From positions 7,032,501 through 7,096,500 of the forward strand of contig NZ_JACHMG010000001.1 in the NCBI RefSeq assembly GCF_014204865.1: DNA of 64,000 bases, in the 5' to 3' direction. The position numbers and the translations under genes were made by a program. Shown here in pieces: positions 7,731-18,000 of this stretch. Below the pieces are notes generated by a model. It saw only the letters and a program-made list of their open reading frames with translations. It ran no database searches and was not told the DNA's origin. Position 1 is the stretch's first letter, and every line of letters starts with the position of its first letter. Source of the stretch: Amycolatopsis jiangsuensis. GTDB lineage: Bacteria > Actinomycetota > Actinomycetes > Mycobacteriales > Pseudonocardiaceae.

Positions 7731-8941
7731 GCAACCACGACGCGCTGGCCGAGCGGTTCGGCACGCCGGCCTACGTCTACGACCTCGACGTCGCGGCCCG
7801 GTCACGGGACCAGCTGTTCGGCCTGCTGCCGGAGAACTTCGCGCTGTACTACGCACTCAAGGCCAACCCGCACCCGGACCTCGCGCGGGAGCTTCGCGAG
7901 GGCGGCTGTCGTGCGGAGATCAGTTCCACCGGCGAACTGGCCAACGCGCTGACCGCCGGGTTCGCCCCGGAGCACATCCTCTACACCGGACCGGGCAAAA
8001 CCGACGGAGAACTGGACGCCGCGATCACCGCGGGCGTGCGGCTGTTCTCGGTGGAGTCGCTGACCGACCTGCGGCACGTCGGCGCCGTCGCGGACCGGCA
8101 CGGCACCGTCGCGCGCTGCCTGCTGCGGGTGAACACCACGCAGGGCAGTGCCTCGACCGGTATCCGGATGATGGGCAGGCCTTCACAGTTCGGGATCGAC
8201 GCCGAAACCCTGCCGGGATCGATGCCCGCGTTCAAGGCTGTGGCCGGGACACGGGTGGTCGGTGCGCACTTCTTCACCATGAGCAATGCCCAGGACGAGG
8301 ACTCGTTGCTCGGCGAGTACGAGTTCGTGTTGCAGTCCGCCGCGCAGCTTCGGCAGGAAGCCGGGCTTCCGTTGGAGCTACTGGACATCGGCGGCGGCTT
8401 CTCGTCGCCATACGCGGTTGTCGGGCAGCGGACCGACTATCCGAAGCTGCGCGCCGGACTCGAGCAGCTGCTCGACCTGTACCTGCCGGGCTGGCGTACC
8501 GGCGAGGTGGAGCTGGCGTGCGAATCCGGCCGGTACCTCGCCGGCAGCTGCGGCACGCTGCTGGCCGGCGTGGTGAACGTGAAGGAGAGCCGGGGCAGCC
8601 GGTTCGTGATCCTCGACGCCGGGATCAACGTGGTCGGCGGGCTTTCCGGGATCGGACGGCTGCTGCCCGCCGCGGTGGGCATCGAGCAGGCCGGCCACGA
8701 GCCGGGACACCTCGTCGGTCCACTGTGTACACCAGGCGATTCTCTGGCGAAGGCGGCGAAGCTGCCCGAGCTGGCCCCGGGTGACGTGGTCACGGTGCCG
8801 AACGTCGGCGCCTACGGCGTGACCGCGAGCCTGATCAGCTTCCTGGGCCGACCCGCGCCGACCGAGGTGGTGGTGCGTGGTGAGGAGATCGTGTCGGTGT
8901 CGCGTTTGGACTACCAGCGCGCGTACGAGGTTTCGTCATGA
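7727..8941 (+). CDS. vinO: PLP-dependent decarboxylase (VinO type)
   Basis: A 404-residue fold-type III decarboxylase of the ornithine/diaminopimelate family. The PLP lysine is Lys45 in YYALKANPHP. Also visible are the glycine-rich phosphate loop LDIGGGFS, CESGRYL and NVGAYG. VinO decarboxylates 3-methylaspartyl-VinL at the alpha carbon, giving 3-aminoisobutyryl-VinL; diaminopimelate decarboxylases proper have other substrate residues and would not belong in this operon. ATG 7727 overlaps the preceding stop (ATGA), and its own stop overlaps the next ATG in the same way, so translation is coupled on both sides. Confidence 0.9.
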   Translation: MSNHDALAERFGTPAYVYDLDVAARSRDQLFGLLPENFALYYALKANPHPDLARELREGGCRAEISSTGELANALTAGFAPEHILYTGPGKTDGELDAAITAGVRLFSVESLTDLRHVGAVADRHGTVARCLLRVNTTQGSASTGIRMMGRPSQFGIDAETLPGSMPAFKAVAGTRVVGAHFFTMSNAQDEDSLLGEYEFVLQSAAQLRQEAGLPLELLDIGGGFSSPYAVVGQRTDYPKLRAGLEQLLDLYLPGWRTGEVELACESGRYLAGSCGTLLAGVVNVKESRGSRFVILDAGINVVGGLSGIGRLLPAAVGIEQAGHEPGHLVGPLCTPGDSLAKAAKLPELAPGDVVTVPNVGAYGVTASLISFLGRPAPTEVVVRGEEIVSVSRLDYQRAYEVSS

Positions 8942-9420
8942 GTGAGGAGGTCCGCGCGTACGGCGGTGGGGTGGTCACCGAACCCGGCCGTAGCACGGTG
9001 ATCGTGAGCAGCATGGCCTCCGATTCGCACACGTGGAACCTGGTCTACCTCGAGCTGCTGGTCGGTGAACTCGGCTTCGACGTGGTGAACCTCGGCGCCT
9101 GCGTGCCGGATGAACTACTGGAGTCCGAAACCCTCAGTCGCAGGCCGGAAATGCTCGTGCTGAGCAGCGTCAACGGGCATGGCTACCAGGACGGGCTGCG
9201 TGTCGTGCAGCGGCTGCGGTCGTTTCCGGAGCTGCGGAGCCTGCCGATCGTCATCGGCGGGAAGCTCGGCACCGGAGGCCCGCTGTCGGAGGAGCAGACC
9301 GCGGAACTGCTGTTCGCCGGGTTCGACGCGGTGTTCGACGACCAGCAGGGCGCGGCCGCGTTCCGCCGGTTCGCCGCTGCACTGCCGGGGGCCGCCACGG
9401 TGTCCGTGGAGGGGGCGTGA
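8938..9420 (+). CDS. vinH: Glutamate (methylaspartate) mutase small subunit (VinH type)
   Basis: A 160-residue B12-binding protein, the sigma subunit of coenzyme-B12-dependent glutamate mutase, which interconverts L-glutamate and (2S,3S)-3-methylaspartate. The cobalamin-ligand His31 lies in SDSHTWN, the counterpart of the DxHxxG motif; here Asn34 replaces the glycine. VVNLGACVPDE and VIGGKLGTGG follow the flavodoxin-like B12-domain pattern. It is coupled to the decarboxylase upstream by ATGA and followed after 34 bases by the large subunit. In this operon it supplies the starter amino acid from primary metabolism. Confidence 0.9.
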   Translation: MSEEVRAYGGGVVTEPGRSTVIVSSMASDSHTWNLVYLELLVGELGFDVVNLGACVPDELLESETLSRRPEMLVLSSVNGHGYQDGLRVVQRLRSFPELRSLPIVIGGKLGTGGPLSEEQTAELLFAGFDAVFDDQQGAAAFRRFAAALPGAATVSVEGA

Positions 9421-9454
9421 GTCCCGCCGCTGTGATCCCGCACGGGGAGGCGGC

Positions 9455-10714
9455 GTGAACTTCGAGGCGTTCGTGGCGCGGCAGCACGCGGCCGGCCGGT
9501 TGGTCGTGCAGCCGCGCATGGGCTTCGCCGACCCGGGTGTGATGCGGGACGGTCTCGCCGCGACCAAGCGAGCCGACGCCACGACCGTCGGAACCATCAC
9601 GCTCGACAGCTACACCCGCGTTTGTGACACCGATTCCGTGGATCACGCACTGCGCAACGGCATTCCCCTCAACGGTTACCCGATCGTGAACCACCCGCCC
9701 GCGGTCACCCGGCGGATGCTCGACGGCATCGAAGGGCCGGATTTCCCGGTGCAGGTCCGGCACGGTTCGGCACGGCCTGCCGACATCTTCCGCGCGATGA
9801 TCGCCGCCGGCCTGCACGCCACCGAGGGCGGGCCGGTGTCGTACTGCCTTCCCTACAGCCGCACGCCACTCGACGAGGCCGTCCGCAATTGGGAGCACTG
9901 CTGCGAACTGCTGGTGGAAGCCGGTGGGCGTCCGCATCTGGAGACGTTCGGCGGCTGCATGCTGGGCCAGCTGTGCCCGCCGAGTGAGCTGGTCGCGATC
10001 AGTGTGCTCGAGGCGTTGTTCTTCTACCGCAAGGGGTTGCGCAGCATCTCGGTGAGCTATGCCCAGCAGACCAACCTGGGACAGGACCAGGAAGCCGTGG
10101 CCGCGTTACGCCGGTTGTGCGCGGAGTTGCTGCCCGAGGCGACTTGGCACGTGGTCATCTACGCCTACATGGGCATGTACCCGCGCACGCCCGAGGGTGC
10201 GATGTCGTTGCTCGGCAACGCCGCCCGGCTGGCTGTGAGCACCGGGTCGGAGCGGCTGATCGTGAAGACCGCGGCGGAGGCGCACCGGATCCCGACCGTC
10301 CCGGAGAACGTGTCGGCGCTCGAACACGCCGGCGCGTCGGCAACCGGCCGACTGGCCACTGTCGAGTCGGACAACCAGGTCTACCGGGAGGCCTGTGCGT
10401 TGGTCGACGCGGTCCTGAACAGTCATGCCGACCTCGGCCGCGCGATCGTGGTGGCTTTCAAGCGCGGACTGCTGGACGTGCCGTACTGCCTGCACCCGGA
10501 CAACGCCGGACAGGCGCGCAGCCGGCTCGACGCCGAGGGCCGGCTCGGCTGGTCCGAACTCGGCTCGCTGCCGTTGCGCGGGGTGGCGGAGCACGCGCCG
10601 GGTGGCCGGATCACCTCGTCGACGCTCATGTCGGCGCTGTCGTACGTGCAGCACACCCATGACACCCGGGCATTGGACCATCCGATGACCGCGATTGGAG
10701 GGGATTCACGATGA
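9455..10714 (+). CDS. vinI: Glutamate (methylaspartate) mutase large subunit (VinI type)
   Basis: A 419-residue epsilon-subunit homologue of B12-dependent glutamate mutase, forming the TIM barrel that holds substrate and radical. Recognisable segments are VQPRMGF near the N-terminus, PLNGYPIVNHPP, RHGSARPADIF and ETFGGCMLGQLCPP. It is somewhat shorter than clostridial GlmE proteins. The start is GTG 9455 with GGGGAGG upstream. It contains one TTA leucine codon (10106-10108, residue 218), rare in such DNA and a possible point of bldA-type control. The stop overlaps the P450 start (ATGA). Confidence 0.9.
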   Translation: MNFEAFVARQHAAGRLVVQPRMGFADPGVMRDGLAATKRADATTVGTITLDSYTRVCDTDSVDHALRNGIPLNGYPIVNHPPAVTRRMLDGIEGPDFPVQVRHGSARPADIFRAMIAAGLHATEGGPVSYCLPYSRTPLDEAVRNWEHCCELLVEAGGRPHLETFGGCMLGQLCPPSELVAISVLEALFFYRKGLRSISVSYAQQTNLGQDQEAVAALRRLCAELLPEATWHVVIYAYMGMYPRTPEGAMSLLGNAARLAVSTGSERLIVKTAAEAHRIPTVPENVSALEHAGASATGRLATVESDNQVYREACALVDAVLNSHADLGRAIVVAFKRGLLDVPYCLHPDNAGQARSRLDAEGRLGWSELGSLPLRGVAEHAPGGRITSSTLMSALSYVQHTHDTRALDHPMTAIGGDSR

Positions 10715-11907
10715 GCACGCGCCGGACCGTGCGGGCCTATCCGTTCGACATGCACGAGATCTCCGTTTCCGAAACCTACCACCGGCTGCAGCGCGAGGAG
10801 CCGATGAGCCGGGTGCAGATGCCCTTCGGGGAGCAGGCCTGGCTGGCGACGAAGTACACCGACGTCAAGCTGGTGATGACCGACCAGCGGTTCAGCCGGG
10901 AGCTGGCGCAGGGCCTCGACCAGCCGCGGATGCGCCGCCAGCAGATGGGTGACGGCATCATGGGCATGGACCCGCCGGACCATGCGCGGCTGCGCCGGCT
11001 GGTGTCGAAGGCGTTCACCGCGCGCCGGCTGGAGGCCATGCGCGACAGCGTGCGGAACCTGGTGAACGAGCTGCTCGACGGCATGGTCGCGAGCGGCGAC
11101 GCGGCGGACGTGGTCGAACAGCTGGCGCGTCCGCTGCCGGTGACCGTGATCTGCGATCTGCTCGGCGTGCCGCAGGAGGACCACAAGATCTTCCGTGAGT
11201 GGACGCAGGCGCTGGTCAGCGACGCCACGGCGAAGGGTGACGTGCTCGACGTCTACGGCGATCAGCTGGACGAGTACGTGGCCGGGCTGGTCGCGCAACG
11301 CCGTGAGGAGCCGACCGACGACCTGCTGGGCGCGCTCGTGTACGCACGGGACGCCGGGGACAAGCTGACCGAGAACGAGCTGATCTCCATTGCCGGCGCG
11401 GGACTGCTCACCGGGGGCGTCGAGACGGTGTCGACAGCGCTGCCGAGTTTCCTGTTCACCTTGCTGACGCAGCCCGAACTGCTGGCTCAGCTGCGAGCCG
11501 ATCCGGACCTGATGCCGACGGCGATCGAGGAGCTGCTGCGGTACGTGCCGATCAACACCGCTGCGATGTTCGCCCGCTACGCGCGCGAGGATGTGCGGTT
11601 CGGCGACGTCGTGGTGCGCGCGGGCGATCCGGTGCTGCCGGCGTTGCACGCGGCCAACCGGGACCCCGAGGTGTTCGCGAATCCGGACGTCATCGACCTG
11701 ACCCGGAGCCCGAACCCGCACGTCGCTTTCGGGCACGGCCCGCATCACTGCATCGGTGCGCAGCTGGCCCGTCTCGAATTGCAGGAAGCGCTGAAGGCGA
11801 TTCTCGCGCGCTTCCCGGACCTGCGGCTCGCGGACGGGCGTGAGGGTGTGAAGTGGGAGTTCGGCGTGATCGTGCGCGGCCCGTCGCTGCTGCGTATCGC
11901 TTGGTGA
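10711..11907 (+). CDS. Cytochrome P450 tailoring enzyme
   Basis: A 398-residue bacterial class I P450 (CYP105/CYP107-like). The heme-binding loop is [12 protein letters not shown] with thiolate Cys347. The ExxR of helix K is EELLR, at about residues 273-277. The I-helix reads [12 protein letters not shown], keeping the acid-threonine pair near the oxygen site. It probably hydroxylates or epoxidises the macrolactam or its sugar. It is coupled by ATGA to the mutase gene and is last in the starter operon, so it is made together with the starter enzymes. It needs ferredoxin and reductase from elsewhere; none is in the window. All catalytic residues are present, so it is not a DesVIII-type P450-like glycosyltransferase helper. 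Confidence 0.88.
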   Translation: MSTRRTVRAYPFDMHEISVSETYHRLQREEPMSRVQMPFGEQAWLATKYTDVKLVMTDQRFSRELAQGLDQPRMRRQQMGDGIMGMDPPDHARLRRLVSKAFTARRLEAMRDSVRNLVNELLDGMVASGDAADVVEQLARPLPVTVICDLLGVPQEDHKIFREWTQALVSDATAKGDVLDVYGDQLDEYVAGLVAQRREEPTDDLLGALVYARDAGDKLTENELISIAGAGLLTGGVETVSTALPSFLFTLLTQPELLAQLRADPDLMPTAIEELLRYVPINTAAMFARYAREDVRFGDVVVRAGDPVLPALHAANRDPEVFANPDVIDLTRSPNPHVAFGHGPHHCIGAQLARLELQEALKAILARFPDLRLADGREGVKWEFGVIVRGPSLLRIAW

Positions 11908-11926
11908 TCCCGGCCGCACGATCCGG

Positions 11927-11977
11927 CCCCTAGCGGGCTTTTCTGGGGATCCGCGCCGGGGATGTCCGGCTTAGGTT
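11927..11977 (+). promoter_or_regulatory. LAL-like box and possible -10 before PKS A
   Basis: CCCCTAG at 11927-11933 (plus-strand reading CTAGCGGG) is followed 41 bases later by TAGGTT (11972-11977), a TANNNT match that leaves a leader of about 40 bases before ATG 12026. The box is weaker than the others. The same 41-base distance, one helical turn more than 30, is seen for the ACP gene promoter. Confidence 0.35.
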
Positions 11978-12025
11978 TTCCCTGACGACCATGAATGCTG
12001 CCTTGCTACCGCGGTGGAGTGCGCA

Positions 12026-15000
12026 ATGCGTGAGAGTGAGAAGAATCGTGAATCCGGCTTCGCGGAGCGGTTGCGCGCGGTGCCGCCGGGAGACCGCGGC
12101 GGCTACCTCGCCGACGTGGTGCACGAGGGCACCCGTGCCGCGTTGCGCGCGGTGCTGCCCGAGGTGCCCGCGGTGCTGGATCCGGAGAAGGCGTTCTCCG
12201 ACCACGGTTTCGACTCGCTGGCCGCAGTGGAGCTGCACGCGCAGCTCACCGAGGCGACCGGTCTCGACCTGCCGGTGACTCTCGCTTTCGACCATCCGAC
12301 ACCGGCCGCGGTCGCCCGGTTCCTGCACGCCGAGGTGTTCGGCGCCCAGCCGGCGGACGGCGTGGCGGTGCGGGGTGCGGTGGCGGACGAGCCGGTGGCG
12401 ATCGTCGGCATCGGCTGCCGCTATCCGGGCGGCGCGATTTCGCCGGAATCGCTGTGGCAGCTGGTCGCGGACGAGGTGCACACCATCTCCGGATTTCCCA
12501 CCGATCGCGGCTGGGATCTGGAGGGCCTGTACGACCCCGATCCGGACCGGCCGGGCAGCAGTTACGTGACCGCGGGGGGTTTCCTGCCCGGCGCCGGCGA
12601 GTTCGACGCCGGGTTCTTCGGCATCGCGCCGCGGGAAGCGTCCGCGATGGACCCGCAGCAGCGACTCGTGCTCGAGACCGCGTGGGAAGCGCTGGAGCGC
12701 GCGAAGATCGATCCGGGCACGCTTCGCGGCACGCCCGCCGGGGTGTACATCGGTGCTGAGGCGCAGGAGTACGGACCGCGGCTGCACGAGGCTCCGGACG
12801 GTCTCGACGGGTACCTGCTCACCGGGAACGCGCCCAGCGTGGTTTCCGGGCGGGTCGCTTACGCGCTCGGCCTGGAGGGGCCGACGCTCACTGTGGACAC
12901 TGCTTGCTCCGGTTCGCTGGTCGCTCTGCACCTTGCGGTCCAGGCGCTGCGCCGCGGGGAGACCCAGCTGGCGCTTGCCGGTGGCGTGGCGGTGATGGGC
13001 GCGCCGGGAACGTTCACCGCGTTCAGCCGGCAGCGTGGCCTCGCCGAGGACGGCAAGTGCAAGGCGTTCGCGGGTGCCGCGGACGGCACCGGGTTCGCCG
13101 AGGGGGTCGGCGTTCTGGTGCTGGAAAGGCTTTCCGACGCGGTCGCGAACGGACACACGGTGCTCGCCGTCGTCCGTGGTTCCGCGATCAACTCCGACGG
13201 TGCCTCGAACGGCTTGACCGCACCGAACGGGCCGTCACAGCAGCGGGTCATCAACCGTGCGCTCGCGGACGCCGGCGTGTCGCCGTCCGAAGTGGACGCT
13301 GTCGAGGCGCACGGCACCGGCACCCGGCTCGGTGACCCGATCGAAGCCCAAGCCCTGCTGGCCACCTATGGCCAGGACCGGGACACACCGTTGCAGCTGG
13401 GGTCGGTCAAGTCGAACATCGGGCACACCCAGGCCGCGGCCGGGGTGGCCGGTGTGATCAAGATGGTCGAAGCGATGCGCCGCGGCGTGCTGCCAAGGAC
13501 CCTGCACGTGGACGAGCCGACGCCGCACGTCGACTGGACCGCGGGCGCGGTCGAACTGCTGACCGCCGCGCGCGAGTGGCCGCTGACCGACCGGCCGCGC
13601 CGGGCCGGTGTTTCGTCGTTCGGCGTGAGCGGCACGAACGCACACGTCATCATCGAGCAGGCGCCCGCCGTCGAAACGGAGCAGGCCGAGGGCGACGAAC
13701 TGCCGATCGTGCCGCTCGTCGTGTCTGCGCGCAGTGAAGAAGCGCTCCGCGCGCAGGCCGATGCTCTGGTGTCCACTGTGGAGCGGGAACGGCTGACCGA
13801 CGTCGGGTACTCGCTTGCGCTCACTCGGGCTGACCACGATCAGCGCGCGGTGGTCGTCGCGGAGAACACCGCGGACGCCGTGCGTGGGCTGCGTGCGCTC
13901 GCCGAAGGGGCGGCGGATCCGGACGTCGTGCTCGGGGAACGGGTTCCTGGCAAGCTGGCCATGCTCTTCACCGGCCAGGGTTCGCAGCGGCTCGCCATGG
14001 GACGGGAGCTGTACCTGGCGCACCCGGTGTTCGCCGACGTCTTCGACGAGGCCGTGGACCACCTCGACGTGCAGATGGACCGCCCGCTGCGCGACGTGCT
14101 GTTCGGCGAGGACGCCGAGGAGCTGAACGGAACGCAGTACGCGCAGGCCGCGCTGTTCGCGGTCGAGGTCGCACTGGCCCGGCTGCTCGAGTCGTGGGGG
14201 GTGCGGCCGGCGATGCTGCTCGGCCACTCGATCGGCGAGCTCGCCGCCGCGCACATCGCCGGGGTGTGGTCGCTGGCCGACGCCTGCCTGGTCGTCGCTG
14301 CACGCGGCCGGCTGATGCAGGCGCTGCCCGAGCGCGGGGCGATGGTGGCCGTCGCGGCCACCGAGGACGAGGTGCATCCGCTGCTGAACGAGCAGGTGAG
14401 CATCGCCGCGGTGAACGGGCCTTCGTCGGTCGTGGTGTCCGGCGAGCGCGACGCGGTGGACGCCGTCGTGTCGGTGTTCCGGATGCAGGGCCGCAAGATC
14501 AGCGAGCTACGGGTATCCCACGCCTTCCACTCGCCGCTGATGGAGCCGATGCTGGCCGAGTTCCGGGAGATCCTGGAGGTCGTCGAGTACGCCGCGCCGA
14601 CCATTCCGGTGGTGTCCAATGTGACCGGACGGGTCGCGACGGCGGAAGAGCTGTGCTCACCGGGATACTGGCTGTGGCACGTCCGCCGTGCGGTGCGCTT
14701 CGCGGACGGAGTCGCGACGCTGGCCGAAGCGGGGGTGACCACGGCGATCGAGGTCGGTCCGGACGCCGTGCTGTCGGCGATGGCCGCGACCGGACCGTAT
14801 GCCGAGACCATCGCGTTCGCCGCCGCGCTGCGCCGGGACCACTCCGAGACCGGCACGCTCGCCGTCGCGCTCGGCCGCCTGCACACCCGTGGTACGGCCG
14901 TCGACTGGGCCGCGTTCTTCGGACCGGCCCGTGCGGTCGATCTGCCGACTTATGCCTTCCAGCGTAAGCACTACTGGCTGACCGCTGCGTCCGGGCAAGG

Positions 15001-18000
15001 TGACGCGAGCGGTCTCGGTCAGCTCGCCTCGGGCCATCCGCTGCTGGCCGCCGAGATCGGTCTGGCCGGCGACGACGGCCTGGTGCTCACCGGACGGGTC
15101 GCCCTGCGTACCCACCCGTGGCTCGCCGACCATGCGATCGCGGGGTCGCCGGTGCTGCCCGGGACCGCGTTCGTCGAGATGGCGCTGCACGCCGCGGCGC
15201 AGGTCGGGTTCGGCGTGCTGGACGAGCTGACGCTGCAGGCGCCGTTGACGCTTCCGGAGACCGGTGGCGTCGCGTTGCAGGCTCTCGTCGGCCCGGACGT
15301 CGAGGGTCGTCGCACCATCGAGTTCCACTCCCGCTCCGACCAGGACGCCGACGCCGCCTGGACCCGGCACGCGGTCGGGGTGCTCGCCGCCGGGCCGGTG
15401 GTGGAGGCCGCGAGTGCCGAGTGGCCGCCCGCCGGTGCGGAGGTCGTGGCGACCGCCGAGCTGTACCGCGAACTGGCCGGGCAGGGCTATGGCTACGGCC
15501 CGTTGTTCCAGGGACTGCGCACGGCGTGGAAGCTCGACGACGTCGTGTACGCGGACGTCGCGCTGCCGGCCGGCGGCCGGGACGCTGCGTTCGGCGTGCA
15601 CCCGGCGCTGCTCGACGCGGTCCTGCACGCGACGGACTTCGCGCCGGGCGAGGTGCGCGAGCCGGACGAGATCCGGCTGCCGTTTGCCTGGACCGGCGTG
15701 CGGCTGCACGCGACCGGCGCGACCGAGGTGCGGGTCCGGATCGCCTCCCCGGCCACCGGCGGGGTCTCGATCGACGTCGTGGACCCGGCGGGTGCGCCCG
15801 TGCTGTCCGTCGAGTCGTTCCGGTCGCGGCCGGTCCGTGAAGCCGACCTGGGCACGCAGGCACGTGATCTGCTGTACACAGTGGAATGGACGCCGGTCCC
15901 GGCCGGGGGAGAGCTGCCTTCGCTCGCCGCGCTGGCCCCCGTGCCGGGTTTCGACGTGCCGGTCGTGGACTCACTCGCCTCCCTTGTCGAGGCCCCCGAC
16001 GTCGTGCTCCTGCCTCTTGTGAGTGCTGAAGCCGCTTCTCACCGGCCTCAGCGCTCACGAGGCAAGGTGGCGACGGTCGCGAAGCAGACTGTGCATCGTG
16101 TGCACAGCGTGGTAGGGCAGTGGCTGGGAGGTGATCGCTTCGGTTCGTCTCGGCTGGTCGTGCTGACGGACGGGTCGCTGTGCGACGCGGCTGTGCGCGG
16201 GCTGGTGCGTTCGGCGCAGGCGGAGAATCCCGGCCGGATCGTTCTGGTCGAAGGCTCGGTCACCGAGGCGACCCTGGCTACGGCGCTCAGTTCCGGGGAG
16301 CCGGAGCTGCGCATCGAAGACGACGCAGTGCTTGCCGGCCGGCTGGTTCGGCTGGCTGCCGATGCCGGCGCGCCGGCCTGGCCGGCCGAGGGCACGGTCC
16401 TGATCACCGGCGGCACCGGTGGCCTGGGCGCTGAGGTCGCCCGCCACCTTGTGACCGAGCACAGTGTGCGCAGTCTGCTGCTCCTCAGCCGCCGTGGCGA
16501 GAACGCTCCGGGCGCGCGTGAGCTGGTCGAGGAACTTGCCGAGCTGGGTGCCACCGCACGCGCCGTTGCCTGCGATGTGAGCAAGAAGCGGTCGCTTTCG
16601 GCCGCGCTGAAGAAGGTGCCTGCGGATCAGCCGCTGGCCGCGGTGGTGCACACCGCCGGCGTGCTCGACAACGCGCTGATCGGTTCCCTCACCGCCGAGC
16701 GGCTCGATGCGGTGCTGGCGCCGAAGCTGGACGCGGCCTGGGCACTTCACGAGCTCACCGCGGACCTCGATCTTTCGGCGTTCGTGCTGTTCTCCTCCTC
16801 GGCGGGGCTCGCCGACGGTGCGGGGCAGGCGAACTACGCGGCGGGCAACACCTTCCTCGACGCGCTGGCCGAACACCGCCGTGCGGAAGGGCTCCCGGCG
16901 ACCTCGCTGGCGTGGGGCCTGTGGGCGCCGGACGCGGGCGGAGCGCTCGGCATGGGCGCGACCCTGTCCGAAGTGGACCGAAACCGGATCGCCCGGCTGG
17001 GCTTGGCACCGCTGACCGTGTCGGAAAGCCTGGCCGCGCTCGACGCGGCGCTCGGTACCGACGCGGCCGCGGTGGTTCCGACCCGCGTCGACCGCGCCGC
17101 ACTCCGGGCACGTGGTGAGGACGTTCCGGCGGTGCTACGGGGGCTGGTGCCCGCCGGCCGTCGCCGCGTCGCGGCAGCGGTGCCGTCCGGGGAGCTGACG
17201 CCGGAGCAGCAGTTCGCCGGCCGCTTCGCGCATCTGGCCGAGGCGGACCGGGACCGTGCGCTGCTGGACCTGGTGCGCACGCACGTCGCCGCGGTGCTCG
17301 GCCACGACGGTGCCGAGGCGATCAGCCCGGCCCGCCCGTTCGGCGAGATCGGCTTCGACTCGCTGGCCGCGGTCGAGCTGCGCAACATCCTGGACTCGGT
17401 CACCGGCATGCGACTGCCCGCCACGCTGGTGTTCGACTACCCGACGCCGCGTGCGCTGGCCGAGTACCTGGCGTCGCGGCTGACCGGGCTGGCGCCGGCG
17501 CGGCCGGTCGCGCCGGTCACCACGGTCGACCCGGAGGAGCCGATCGCGATCGTCGGCGTCGCCTGCCGCTACCCGGGCGGGATCGAGACGCCGGAGGACC
17601 TGTGGCGGCTCGTCGCCGAGGGCGAGGAGGCACTGTCCCCCTTCCCGGCCGACCGCGGCTGGAACGTCGACGCGCTCTATGACCCGGAGCCCGGCAAACC
17701 CGGACGCTCCTACGTCAGACATGGTTCGTTCCTGCACGACGCGGCCCAGTTCGACGCGGACTTCTTCGAGATCAGCCCGCGCGAGGCCGCGGCCATGGAC
17801 CCACAGCAGCGGCTGCTGCTGGAGACCTCGTGGGAGGCCTTCGAGCGGGCCGGAATCGACCCGGTCTCGCTGCGCGGCAGCGCCACCGGTGTGTTCGCCG
17901 GCGTGATGTACCACGACTGGGGCACCCGGCTCGGCGCTGTCCCGGACGACATCGCCGGGTATCTCGGCAACGGCAGCCTCGCCAGCGTCGTGTCCGGCCG

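Noticed and set aside
10711..11907. P450 as a DesVIII-like helper of a glycosyltransferase
   Set aside because: Heme ligand Cys347 and the ExxR motif are present, whereas the helpers lack the heme cysteine.
11925..11941. Possible rho-independent terminator GCCC-CTAGC-GGGC-TTTT after the P450
   Set aside because: The stem is only 4 base pairs; the same bases are better read as a weak LAL-like box before PKS A.
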